Shown: piece after piece, positions 37,794 through 48,478 of the stretch | Position numbering within the stretch: position 1 is the stretch's first letter | How the letters are laid out: each line of letters starts with the position of its first letter | From: Rhexocercosporidium sp. MPI-PUGE-AT-0058 | Lineage: Eukaryota; Ascomycota; Leotiomycetes; Helotiales | Length of the DNA stretch: 64,000 bases | NCBI GenBank assembly: GCA_020746875.1 | Contig: JAGTJL010000029.1 | Location: 1 to 64,000, forward strand | Direction of reading: 5' to 3' | The notes under the pieces: model-generated | The model's input: only the letters and a program-made list of their open reading frames with translations | What the model was told of the DNA's origin: nothing | Databases searched by the model: none | Position numbers and translations under genes: made by a program

Positions 37794-38170
37794 TATCTCT
37801 ACATAAAAACCAATAAGTAACATCGCCATACATAGAATATAACAATAACTACAAGTAGTTATAGTGTTCATTCTAAAAGGTAAGGTAAGACTAGAGCAAT
37901 AAGTGAAATATTAAAAAAAAAGACTTTTAAGTAATATAACATAATTATAATTTAATATTATAAAAACATTTTCGCTTTTTGGTTTTTCGAATAAGGTCTT
38001 AGTTAATACTATAGGCTATAAGAGCGCTTAAAGCCGTAGTTAATAGTAAAAATGTCACTTTAAAACACTAACGATAAATAAACAAGCGGGCTAAATTACG
38101 TTAATTTAAAGTCATTTTATAATAATAAAAATATTTTAGTAAGGCCTAGCTTTATCTCGGTGCTTATATG

Positions 38171-38754
38171 CAGTGTGTTAAATAATTTAATTTAATTTAA
38201 ATAATAGCTATTATTTAAATTAAATTAGCGAATTTATAAATTAATCTGAATTAATTAATATTTGATTTAATTTAAATATAATTAATTAATTTGAATAATG
38301 TGCTGACTAATACACTTTTCATTCATTTCGCTTAATTAAGGTTAAAGTTTATGAGATCTATACCCGTTCTAATCATAACTTATCCTCTTTTAGTACCGAT
38401 CCCGCTCTCTTGCTTCTTAAGCGAGGCAGCGATAAGAAACCTCTTGAAATTAACGCTATACTTTTAATTTAATATTAATTAATAAGTCTTATAAATAAAA
38501 TATTAATAATTAAAAAGTTAATTAAGAGTTATACTCTTAAAGATAATCCTTTTTATATAAAATAAAAAGTTTAATTTATATTTTAATTAATTAGTCTAAA
38601 TTAAATCACATATTCTTAAATAATTAAATAATATTTATAAATAATTTAATTATTATTCAAATTAAGTCGGAAAGTCATTAATTAATTTAAATTAATTCAA
38701 ATTGATTTAAATTGAATATTAATTAATTAATCTGAATAATCCTTTAACACGCTG
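38171..38754. mobile_element. hAT-like non-autonomous element (MITE)
   Basis: 584 bp with terminal inverted repeats CAGTGTGTTAAA on the left and CAGCGTGTTAAA (reverse complement) on the right, a CAG start typical of hAT elements. Flanking 8-mers are CTTATATG and CTTGTGTG, an 8-bp target duplication differing only by two G/A transitions. The interior is A/T-rich and rich in ATTTAAATTAAT-type inverted motifs, with no transposase. Confidence 0.65.
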
Positions 38755-38915
38755 CTTGTGTGGGGATTCCACGATGTTCCTGTTGTAACGACACTAGCCA
38801 AGAGAGCGGTGTAAGAGGTATATAGTAGTACTTTAGCTAAGGCTATCGAGAGCTAATAGGTCTAATACGAAAGAAACAAGAAGATAAAGAGGGAAAGAGG
38901 AACGGAGGGAGCGTG

Positions 38916-39321
38916 CACCAGGGGGTGCAGGATTTCGTGGGACTGTAACCGAGAACTCCATTAATTTCAAGAAGCAATTAAAACCACAACTTCTAATAAA
39001 ATCTTTTAAAAATAAGATTTCGAATATTAAATATAAACCTTTATAATCTTATAATAATAAATTCTGTTTATTTAAGTTATATCTTATATAAATTCTGTTT
39101 AAAAGTAATAACTTTTTGCTTTTTAAATTTCTTTAATTAATAGATATTTACAATCACGAGTCTTAAATTAATAATTATAAATTTAATTTTATAATATTAA
39201 TGTTTTATTTCTTTAATTTCAAGTCTTTTCATTAATAGGTGGTTATTTAATAAAGTCCTGAAAAGTCCGGTTTTTGATAGGGTTTCCGATTCTGTCCCAC
39301 GAATTCCTGCACCCCCTGGTG
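38916..39321. mobile_element. 406-bp TIR element with 3-bp GTG duplication
   Basis: 28-bp terminal inverted repeats beginning CACCAGGGGGTGCAGG (left 38916-38943, right 39294-39321) match at 27 of 28 positions. GTG flanks both ends (38913-38915 and 39322-39324). The interior has no transposase. A 3-bp duplication would fit PIF/Harbinger-like elements, but the sequence is not diagnostic. A related terminus is at 15661-15682. Confidence 0.7.
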
Positions 39322-39324
39322 GTG

Positions 39325-41190
39325 AGTTCATATATATAAGCTCCTCCGAAACCCCTCTGGTACTGGTCCGACTCCGCATGACTTAATTACCCCTGAACCC
39401 CTGGATTCCCTAACTCGCTAAGAAGCTCCTAAGTGCACCTATCGTCACACCTGTGAAATCTACATACGACGTTATACGCTGCATATATGGCCACGAAATA
39501 AACTTAATAATTAAAATAAATAATAAGGAATACTTAATTTAAAAATTAAGCAAGCTCACCCGAAGCTATACGTCGTGACTTTAACTAAGGTCCAGCCATA
39601 GACACTAATTGAAATCGACTTATAGTGCTTCGATTTTACTCTTAGCTATTTTCTAAATGCTTAAAATCACTTTATAAATAAATTAAAAACTATTATACTT
39701 TAATAACTTACCTCCGCATCCTTTAACTAATATTATATATTAACATCCAATCTTCGCATCCACGTAAACACTTAAGTATAAGTTAAATAAGACCACTCAA
39801 AAGAAATTGTCAAATTAAGTAATTCCTTTATTTAATATATAAAATAATTTTAATATCGCACAAAACGCCCCGCAATATTATTTAAAGTTATAAGACATAA
39901 ATCCTAACGTAGGCAAAGCTTTACAATAATATAACGTCAATAATTTATATATAGTTATATTCGAAAGAATACTATTAATTATTTAAGCAGTTTAAGAGAC
40001 TTTAAGAACCTTATAAGAGTGGCATAAATAATTAATAATAATTTAAATACGGCCGTTACGCCATATATAAACTTAACCCAAGCAATAGCCGCTTTAAATC
40101 CACGGCAAAGAAAATTTAAAAAGTATATTTTACCCTTTAATATATTTAAATTATTTCTAATATACTTAAATAGCCCCGAATTATAACATAGTAATACAAT
40201 AAGAGAGTTGTAGTGCCAACACTAAACATAAAATGTAATGCCTATCCAAATCTTATTTATCGAGTGAAATTAACAGGCGCAATTTAAGGTTTAAGCCGTT
40301 AGGTTTAATTTAAATACATTAAAAAAGCCCCAAAAGTTTCCATTAAAGTATTTTATAATTATTAACTCCTTTTAAATAAATTTAACGAGTATTATTACGT
40401 TAAGCATAGTTCCGAATCCCTAATCTTAACAAAAATCAAAATATAAAACAATTAATTTAATAAATAAAGTAAAAAATAGTATAATATATAAAAGAGACTA
40501 TATAAACTGTAAAAGTCAAAGAAATTATTTTTAGGGGGGGTAGGGGGTGTTTCCAAAGTAATCGCTAATAAAGACTTCCTAATTTAACCCACCCCTAATA
40601 GGGGTAGGATGTCTTGCAATCGGTTTCGAGTCCAGGTCAACTAGCCACCGAGTCCTCACTAAAAACCGCATAACGGCGTATAAAAAAACCGTAGGTAAAC
40701 ACTATTTAGGCTCGTTAGAAATACGGCGCATCATTTAATAAATAATAATAGCCTTAGAAGTCTAAAAATATTTCAATAGGCAAGAATTTTCTAATATATT
40801 TATTATTTTATAAAAACTTCTTCTTTAAAGTCCAGGACTCCACACCGCACCTATATAATGGCTAATAGTTAAGGTACTCTCGCATATACTAATTAAGCAG
40901 CCTTTCTGCAACTTCTGCATTAGTGATTTTAAAACTTATATACTCGATTTATTTAAAAAAAAAAAGAAAAAAAAACCTTTTAACTCTTTAACTGTCGTAC
41001 AAAAGTAGAGCAGGCTTTTAGTAGTTTAAGAGCTCTACGATCAACGTGAAAAGTAAGAGTTTTAAAAATATATTCAAATAAGCGTTAACTTTTGTAAAAG
41101 AGGATTATAACCCGAGTATATATATACGTAAATGCTTACGAAAGCATATATATAACCAGTAGACTGCGCTAGGGCGCGACATTAACTTAT
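39325..41190. other. AT-rich sequence, no gene recognised
   Basis: Mostly A/T-rich. A G-run and a CCACCCC/GGGGTAGG inverted motif lie at about 40530-40612. No coding sequence recognised. If the helicase relic to the right once had its RecQ core, it should have been here on the minus strand, but I cannot see it. Confidence 0.35.
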
Positions 41191-41199
41191 ATGAGATTA

Positions 41200-42300
41200 T
41201 TATAATTATAGAATCGAGTCCTTGAAAATTTACCCTATATCCCCAACCCGTCTAACTCATAAGTGCCCACTTATAAACCCGTAATAGCGCCGGTTATAGC
41301 TGTGTAGGGAAAGCTTTATTAATCCCGTAAGTCGTTACACATTATATCGGCCGATATCCGCTTTATTAAGCAAATATTATATTAATATTAATTTTAGCGG
41401 TTTTATTGTCGAATCGATTAAATAATTTATATACTTCTTAAACGTGCTTCTCGGTAATACTAAGAATTAACTGGCGGTATAATTAAGTATTAGCTAAGAC
41501 TTTCCAGACTTTAATTGTGGCCATTTTTAAAATCGACGTATAATAAAAGAAGTCCTAGGGCTTATTAAGGACTTCTTCCGACCGAAAAAGAAAATATTTT
41601 TACGACATAGGTTCGGCTAGGCCGAGATCGCTGAATTATTCCCGTCTTAATATCTTTAAGAACCGTCGAATATAAATAAAATATTTAAAACTAACCTATT
41701 TACCTCGCCTATATAAAAATCGAACCACGTTAAACTCACGATTCGTGGACTACTCAGCCTTATGATGCCGGGTAATTAAAATCATAAATTTATTATACGT
41801 GTAAAACCCGCGCTTTATAGACGAGTTATTTTCATATTCTAGGCTAAAGAGTTTTAACACTCGGGTAACTTGCCTCCCGACGGTTTATATTATGTTAGCG
41901 AGTATTTCCTGGAGTGACTCTGCCTTTCTGTAATAAAAGAAAATAGCCTTCCAGTCCTATCGATTTTTATAAAAGAGCCTATTATAACTAATAATATAGG
42001 CTTTAATTAAAAGGTTAAGATACGCGTCAGCGAGTTTATTAGCCGGATATTAAATAAAAGAAAAGCTATATTAGGTATTAATTAAGTTATTTTTAACTTT
42101 TAATAAATCGACGACGGGGTTTACGTTAAATATTAAATCGTCGTATAGCTTTTCAGCCTTTATAAAGAAGTACTCGGCTAGCCCACGAAAGCTTTTTATA
42201 ATTAGAGTGAAGTCGTCTCCGTAAGACATAGTCTCGCCGTCATCGCTCCAGTAAAAGAGGAAGGACAGTAAATCCGTACGGGCAATGACTTTATTAAAGT
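41200..42300 (-). pseudogene. Telomere-linked-helicase-like relic (RecQ-associated N-terminal region)
   Basis: The minus strand is open with few stops: SYGDDFTLIIKSFRGLAEYF, YPANKLADAYLNLLIKAY, KAIFFYYRKAESLQEILA, GFYTYNKFMILITRHHKAE, FNVVRFLYRRG. Further down, in shifting frames, come an LYRQLT-like stretch, a KAFPTQLQPALLRVY-like stretch and WALMSW. This series resembles the region before the helicase core in large fungal RecQ-like telomere-linked helicases, as I recall the family. Stops replace Trp and Gln, as with RIP. The helicase motifs themselves were not found, so the relic is truncated. Confidence 0.45.
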
Positions 42301-44200
42301 CACGGAGATTTTAAAACTCTTTTAAGGGCGTTAAAAAGCCTATAATTATGTATTTCTATTAAATAATATTGAAATGTTAATGTTATTAAAAGCGCGACTG
42401 TCGTAGAATACTAAGGTGAGAATAGGGACGGAGCGATAAGGCATATTTGAGGAAGAGGAGCCGTTAAATGTAAATAAGGGCAGAGAGATGTAAGGTATAT
42501 TTTCTCGTAGGAAGGAAACTTTAAGTATTAAATAAAAGGCCAAGAATGTCGCTAAAGTAAACTAATAGACTCGAACTCAGTTAACTATTAATAAACTCCT
42601 TAATACTAAACGTAATTCTTAGCTAAAAGACGAGTTTTAGGAGCTCGTTTACGGCCGAACCAGTCCGGTTTAATTAGTCTTTGCCGCCCTTGTCTTTGTC
42701 TTCGCTTCTCTGTCCGCTTCGATTGTTATTATTATTATCGTCCCGTTTTCTATAAGTATAAGCTTCTATTTCCTTATTATCTTTACTATCCTTCTCTTTA
42801 TTTACCTCTTCCTTGTCTTCTTCGCTTATTGCCTCCTCTTCGTCTTCTCCCTCCTCTTCTTTGTCTCTTGTATTTCCCGCTAAGCCTTTACCTTTACTTT
42901 TATATCGAGACCTAGGCCATCGACCTTAAGCGAGGTCACGATTACTTTATATTTTATATTTTTAAATCGTTTAAATTTGACGTAACTATTCTTTCTTAAA
43001 TCGAATGCCGGTTAGCCGGCGACTTGTGTCAACGGGTATCTTATAATAACGAAAGATAAGGATAAAGAACCGTTTTAAGAGCTAGCGGTATTTCTTTTTA
43101 TTTAACTTTAATGTAATTAAAGCGAATGGCTTAAGGTAACACGTCTGGGATTTAGTACTCTAGAGCTAATAAAAAAGTGTACGGCTAGTATATTACATAG
43201 TCTACTCGTAATAGTCTAGCATCCGATCGACGGCTACGATTAACAGAGTAATCTTAGTCTCGTTAATCTAAGGGCTTACTAATTCTAAATGCGCGGAAGG
43301 TAAACTTGTCTTAAGGATGTATTTAACTAGCGGAAAGCCCTAAGGCATTTCAGTAAGACCTCGTAAGATATCCTAACAGACGCCTTAATAAGTAATCTCC
43401 CATCGAGTCCGCTCTATTTACGGTCGTGTTCCGGCGAATGTAAAGGCAACTATACTCACACTATACACACGTACTTACTCCTTTACCCTTATACGTTTTC
43501 ATTTATATACCGACGTAATATATTTACTCACTTTAAAATCTACTAACTGCCGAGTTATACTCTTATTCTACTTAATAATCTAATATCGCCGAGAGACACT
43601 ATAAGTCCAAGTCTATAAATAAACGTAAGTAAAAAGGTGGCTAATCCTTAAGCTTGTCGCGTGCCAGCCATTTAGGTACTATTGTAAGATATGCCTTATA
43701 AGCTTATAATAATTAATCGTCCGGAAGCTATAATAAGAAAAGCCTTTATAAATTATAAGTCGAGGGTGAATATTAAAGCCATTAATCCATAATAAAACCT
43801 CTATAAGATGACAGAACTTATGAGGATATTAAGTATTTAATTATTTCGTTACGTTAGTCCGGTCTCGTTAATTAATCTTATGCTTGTCGCGAAGGTAAGA
43901 CGTAACCTAAGACCGGTCAATCGCAAGACTATAGTCATACAGACTACAAATTAATAACTGCTCCTCTACGTCGACATATAAATTAAGACGTATAAGAAAA
44001 AGATTTAATACGGGCTTTATATCGAGTTAATATATTAAAGAGGGCTCTAGATAAGGGGAAAATGATTTTCTATTATATATCCGACGCGATTTCTGACACG
44101 TCCCTCACGCGTGCACGTGCCACAATCTCTGGGTTATGTCATAACCGACGCCAAGACAGCCAACCCTTATTCCAGTAGGCTTAAGAGGATATATTTTCAA
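42300..44200. other. Degraded sequence, probably upstream part of the helicase-like relic
   Basis: At 42680-42900 the minus strand is a low-complexity, Arg/Lys/Asp-rich tract (pyrimidine-rich on the plus strand). Other segments have weakly open frames but no family. A short minus ORF at 42346-42543 has no recognised feature. Confidence 0.35.
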
Positions 44201-44224
44201 GCTTTGGTAAGACGGGAAGAAGAA

Positions 44225-44400
44225 GCGATAAGAAGAAGGCTTTTAATAGCATTTCTTGTATTCGGCTTAACGTCTCTTTCTTAGGGTATATATTTTCAGC
44301 TTTACGTCTTATCTTTCGTTTTCCGTCTTCCGTCGTATTATATCGTAAAATTAAAGCAATCGAAACATTTAATATATTTTATATATTACGAGACGAAAGA
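44225..44400 (+). repeat. Direct repeat A flanking a purine tract, copy 1
   Basis: Contains AGCATTTCTTGTATTCGGCT, GTATATATTTTCAG and CGTCTTCCGTCGTATTATAT, ending AATATATTTTATATATTACG. The same order recurs at 44590-44750 with transitions and a few small differences. Confidence 0.6.
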
Positions 44401-44597
44401 CGTAAGAGAAAGCTCTCGCTTCGGAGAGCGAGGAGAAGCGACGAGAGGAGAGAAGCGACGAAAGGAGAGATAAGAAAAAACAAGGACGAAAAGAAGAACG
44501 AAAAGAAAGACGAGAAGAGGAACGAAAGGAGAAACAAGAGGAGGAACGAAAAGAGAGACGAGAGGAGGAACGAGAAGAAAAACAAGAAGAGGACTTC
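44395..44597 (+). repeat. Purine-rich tract encoding a possible charged helix
   Basis: About 200 bp of G/A-rich sequence with degenerate GAGGAACGAAAAGAGAGACG units. The plus strand is open in a frame giving KEERKERREEERKEKQEEE and similar, ending at TAG near 44597, which would form a charged single helix or coiled coil. It is either a minisatellite or the remnant of a coiled-coil gene. No start codon can be justified. Confidence 0.5.
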
Positions 44598-44755
44598 TAG
44601 TAGCATCTCTTGCATCCGGCTTAGCGTCTCCCTCGAAGGATATATATTCTCAGCCTTACGTCTTGTCTTCCGTCTTCCGTTATATTATATTATAAAACTA
44701 AATATAATTAAAATATTTAATATATTTTATATATTATAAGACGGAGGACTTTTAA
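44590..44755 (+). repeat. Direct repeat A, copy 2
   Basis: Matches 44225-44400 (AGCATCTCTTGCATCCGGCT, GATATATATTCTCAG, CGTCTTCCGTTATATTATAT, AATATATTTTATATATTATA). Differences are mainly transitions. The two copies bracket the purine tract. Confidence 0.6.
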
Positions 44756-44999
44756 TAAGTTCTGTCTTAATAATTATTACGGTATTAAGATTATATAAAC
44801 TCGCTTATAAATAACGATTTTAACTTAAGCGCTTAAGAATAATATAAGACTTATAGATATAATATATAATTACTTAATATACCGAATTATATAAAAATAT
44901 TATACTTATACGTAAAAAGAATCGAATTTAAGACGGAAATAATAAGATAAGTAAACTAATGTCTTACTGAATAATATCTTACCGGAAACCGCCTTAATC

Positions 45000-46312
45000 A
45001 GCAGCGCTTGGGCCAATTACAGCACCCGAGTTTTGGTGTTTTACCGAAATACCACCATCATATAGGAGGTAGGTTTTCTTATAAAAACGCGCCTCGGCTA
45101 ATGCTGAGCGCGGACAAACTTGCTTTCCGCGGACATCTTGCTTTCCCCCACTTTGGAGCGGGCGAGAAAGTGGTGTGGTTTACACCTACTATTATGTCAC
45201 ATGGAAATTCCGACAAGGGGCTGCCTTCCCCGCAATCCCGCGGCCAACCCATCCAGCCATTCATATCTCAACTCAGTCATCGAAATGCGACAACTAAAAC
45301 GATTTTACTATTCGCAGGTGCAGCAGGTTGCCCCTTCCAAGACCTTTTCGAGATACACTGGACGAGATTTTCGGAGATGCCATCTAGTAAAGATCGATTG
45401 TACCTCGCCCTCTGCGCTCGTAGTGGGGCCCCAAAAATGCCAGGCGGGGAGGACAAGTGACGAACCTAGGCATAGCCTTCAGCAAATGGTCATCAGGTAT
45501 TATTGGTCGTTCATTATCGGCCCAAAGAACGAATCAACGAGTGCAAGCCGAAGACGATACCACACGAAAGAAACAATGCAGTCGGGAAGTGATCGCTTGC
45601 TTCAAATATCGTGCTTGAATGTAATATCGTGCAAATGAAACTAGTACACAACGTTTGTTGGATGCTTCTCATAAGCGACGCCTAGCGAATAAACCAGGGC
45701 GATTTCTGTAACGTCACAGGGAACGTTAGTACGTTCTGAGCCATAGAGACAGCCTTTTACAGGTAAAGTAGTAGACTTATAGACATGAGATGAGAAAGAT
45801 TTGAGAAGGTTTTCTGAGTATTTTGGGTGACATGCACTAAGGCTTCAGGTGTCAAATAAGGTTCGTACGGAAGTGGTAAGGAAGGTTCTCTACCTAAGTA
45901 TGCTCTTAATCTAATTACTGATCGTCATAGGTCTAGATAGGGAACCATTCTTCTTCATACTCAGATCAGGAGGATATCACAATGTTGTTGTATGTTATCG
46001 CTAATTCCCAAGATAAGTTTCGGAGCCTTTGAATAGACTACAAATCAGATGGGTGCTAGGGTAACATCCTAGGATCAATCTAGAGGTCTTAGAAATTAAT
46101 TCGGAGCGAGTCTGAAGAAAATTCTCTGGTAGGGATTTTAATCGTTCAATCTTAGATTGAGTATGCCTGGACAGAAAGATAGAGTAATGAAGATCATTTG
46201 TAACTGTTAACACATCGACTCCAAATATCCGTCGAATGTAGCAACAGACTGTCCATCTTCAGACACACATTTGATCTCTAATGATCCCATTACATCATGA
46301 TGCTAGAGGCAT
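45000..46312. other. Intergenic, normal composition, no gene supported
   Basis: GC content rises abruptly near 45.0 kb. Open frames at 45008-45460 and 45120-45638 on the plus strand lack an ATG at their 5' end and show no domain. The stretch from 45640 to 46312 is non-coding and contains the 3' flank of the sedolisin gene. Confidence 0.4.
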
Positions 46313-48061
46313 CTAGCTACTGATACCTGTACTCGCTAATCTCAACTTCTTAAAATCAGGCGTGCCAAGACCCGTTATAGGGTCCCAGCCAGCAACAGCA
46401 GTGAACCCTGAGCCGGGAATTTGTTTACATCCGCCACTCGTTCCAGAGAGGATATCATTCAGACCACTCTTACCGATTGAATAGAGCCAAGGGTTAAGGA
46501 AGCCGAATGGTGGGAGGCCGTTGGAGATACGGTCACTATTTAGCAGCGCAACGACGGATGCGAACGTGGCAGTCGCTGCACCGCCGCCGCCGTTAATAAG
46601 CTCCTCCCCTAAGTAAATTCCAGGAACCTCTACGCCTTGGGCGGAGACATCAGGATATGCACGGCCGGAAGTGTTGTAGTACTGCGTGAAAGCTGGATCG
46701 GCCTTGGTGGACAACCAGGAGGAAACAGCGGCGTCTTGCCAAGATGGGCGGGGGAAGTAGTTCGAGAATCCACCACCGGAGGTGAAGCTTGCCTCTTCGG
46801 GCCCGACAGCTTGAGTTCCTCCGACGGTTGTGACCCAAGGGCAGCTAGCCGGGAAGCTAGGCGTGTAGGATAGTTTGTTTGGGTTGATGATAGAGCAGTT
46901 TCTTCCGGAGCCGCTATCTCCACTAGGGAAGAGTATTGTGACACCTCTGGCGGTCACTTGAGCAAAGAGATCACAGACGGTGTGTGCGTAGGAAGGGGGT
47001 ACAGTCCACTCCTGGTCTGCGTAACCGATTGAGATAGTTTGGGGAATTTTCTCCATAGCCAAAAGATAGGTGAGGAACTCCAGGAAGGGCTCGTTCTCCG
47101 ACTGTTCACCGTTGGTCATGAGACCACGACCACCGGTCGAGAAATAAGTGGAAGGGGTTGGGTAAGTGAGACCACCAACAAGCTGAGTATCCATATTTGC
47201 TGAGGTGATGTTATCAAATGTCGTGTTTTGAGGATTCAGTCCACCATTGATCAAGATTTCTTTGAAGGCGACAACAGTATCAGGAGCATACTTGGAGTAA
47301 AATGTAGCAAGATCGTCATAGCGGAAATATTGTTCGAGAAAATGAGCGACAGCGATTTCGTTACCATTGCGGCGAGAGGGTCTGAAGTTTTTGAATTTAT
47401 AGAGAGTTTTCAGGCAATCTATAGTATTCGTCCCGTTGCAGGCCGCATTTTGGTTGCTACCAGTTGATCTAACTGCCTTCAAGTTCTTGGGTGTATCCGT
47501 TTCCTTAACGAAGGTGGAGAGTTCAGGCTTGGTGTTGCCACCAAACACAATGGTTGGAGCGATAATATCGACGTATGCGTGCAAGGCAGCGGGAAGACTA
47601 TAAGCCAGAGTTCGCGCGGTCTTCTTGCTAGTCTCGGTGTTCTCGAAGATATAGTACTTGGTGTCAAGGAGAGTTTCAATCTCTCCTATAGTCGAGTCAA
47701 CTAAGACCCAGTCGTTCTCGAAAGTCGCCTTAGAGGAAAGATTGTACGACTCAAGCCAATCGCGGACGCGGGCAAAGGCATCTCCGGATGGGGCAATCAT
47801 AGAATTGACCTCCTCACGGCTGAGATAACCACCATAGGATGGATGATCGGGAGTGCTAGCTTTGATGATTCGCTTTTCCAATTCGTCGAGGTTACGATTC
47901 TTGAGATGGATGCGTAGCTTGAAGCTCACGTCCTGATTGACCCTTGTATCGTCCTTTAGGAGCCATGGCTCTGGAGCCGAGTCCAGCTTCTCGAAGACAC
48001 GAGACGGACCCAGACTCGCAGCGGCAGTGCCGATGAGAAGCGTAACGATTGAGAACTTCAT
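46313..48061 (-). CDS. Secreted sedolisin (S53, tripeptidyl-peptidase-like) with lost catalytic residues
   Basis: Intact, intron-free, 582 aa, full length for fungal sedolisins. Residues 1-16 (MKFSIVTLLIGTAAAS) form a signal peptide; about 34-175 is the pro-kumamolisin prodomain and about 215-575 the peptidase domain. Family landmarks kept: STGGRG (308-313), PSGDSGSG with oxyanion Asp382, VTTVGGTQ (410-416), SGGGFSNYF (428-436), YPDVSAQG (469-476), GFLNPWLYS (520-528), and the Ca-site region with Asp536 and Asp560 (GWDPITGLGTP). Two catalytic positions differ. In the E-A-N-L-D motif Glu is Ser287 (SANMD; Asp291 kept), and in G-T-S-A-S-x-P the nucleophilic Ser is Gly494 (GGGAATATFA). It is therefore predicted secreted but proteolytically inactive, perhaps a binding or decoy protein. 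Several N-glycosylation sequons are present. The ATG at 48061 is chosen for the signal peptide and the CT-rich leader before it. Confidence 0.93.
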   Translation of the reverse strand: MKFSIVTLLIGTAAASLGPSRVFEKLDSAPEPWLLKDDTRVNQDVSFKLRIHLKNRNLDELEKRIIKASTPDHPSYGGYLSREEVNSMIAPSGDAFARVRDWLESYNLSSKATFENDWVLVDSTIGEIETLLDTKYYIFENTETSKKTARTLAYSLPAALHAYVDIIAPTIVFGGNTKPELSTFVKETDTPKNLKAVRSTGSNQNAACNGTNTIDCLKTLYKFKNFRPSRRNGNEIAVAHFLEQYFRYDDLATFYSKYAPDTVVAFKEILINGGLNPQNTTFDNITSANMDTQLVGGLTYPTPSTYFSTGGRGLMTNGEQSENEPFLEFLTYLLAMEKIPQTISIGYADQEWTVPPSYAHTVCDLFAQVTARGVTILFPSGDSGSGRNCSIINPNKLSYTPSFPASCPWVTTVGGTQAVGPEEASFTSGGGFSNYFPRPSWQDAAVSSWLSTKADPAFTQYYNTSGRAYPDVSAQGVEVPGIYLGEELINGGGGAATATFASVVALLNSDRISNGLPPFGFLNPWLYSIGKSGLNDILSGTSGGCKQIPGSGFTAVAGWDPITGLGTPDFKKLRLASTGISS

Positions 48062-48220
48062 GATGGATGGGCACAGGCGGAGGGAGGGAGGAGTGGCGAG
48101 AACAGGAGGTCAATGGAAAGAAACAATGAAGGGAATGCGGTGATATTTGTACCTGTATTTACCTTTTGGTACGTTTGACCTAACCATGTTCTTGCCTATC
48201 TAAAGTAGATAAGATACTTT
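48062..48220 (-). promoter_or_regulatory. Promoter region of the sedolisin gene with GATA motifs
   Basis: Immediately upstream of the ATG the coding strand is pyrimidine-rich (CTCCCTCCCTCCGCC), typical of fungal transcription starts. At 48196-48201 and 48207-48212 lie CTATCT and AGATAA, two opposed HGATAR motifs about 140 bp from the ATG, the kind of site bound by AreA/NIT2-type nitrogen regulators that often control secreted proteases. The motifs are seen; the regulation is inferred. Confidence 0.35.
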
Positions 48221-48478
48221 TACTTGTCTTTGTACGAAAGTACCAAGTTTTTCCTGCCTACCCAAGGTAAGATTCTATTCAATCGTTTTTCTCCAGAAGT
48301 CCGCACCATGGAATGGAGGGGTAATTGATTTCCTTGGCTTATCAAAATCAACAGAGGTCTCCATTTCTTCCTTGAATCTAGCTCGGTGACTAGCCAAATC
48401 CCCTGTACAGATGGGATTATAGTTTCAGTCAGCGCCGTGGTTCAGACTCCTGGAAAGACGGAGTAAGATACCCAGGTA

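Noticed and set aside
40600..40665. tRNA-like GGTTTCGAGTCC motif
   Set aside because: Only a T-loop-like string is present; acceptor, D and anticodon stems do not pair.
35440..44090. Repeated string TCCGACGCGATTT near 35440 and 44073, with a related GCGACGCGATTT near 37738
   Set aside because: Only 12-13 bases are shared and flanking sequence does not extend the match, so it is not enough to define an element end.
44379..44615. 78-aa minus-strand frame rich in Leu, Phe and Ser
   Set aside because: It is the complement of the purine-rich repeat; the composition is a by-product of the tract.
45008..45638. Two overlapping long open frames (150 and 172 aa) on the plus strand
   Set aside because: Neither begins with ATG (both start at TTG), they overlap in different frames, and no domain or splice pattern was recognised.
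46630..46944. Several open frames on both strands within the sedolisin gene
   Set aside because: All are out-of-frame or antisense shadows of the 582-aa coding sequence.
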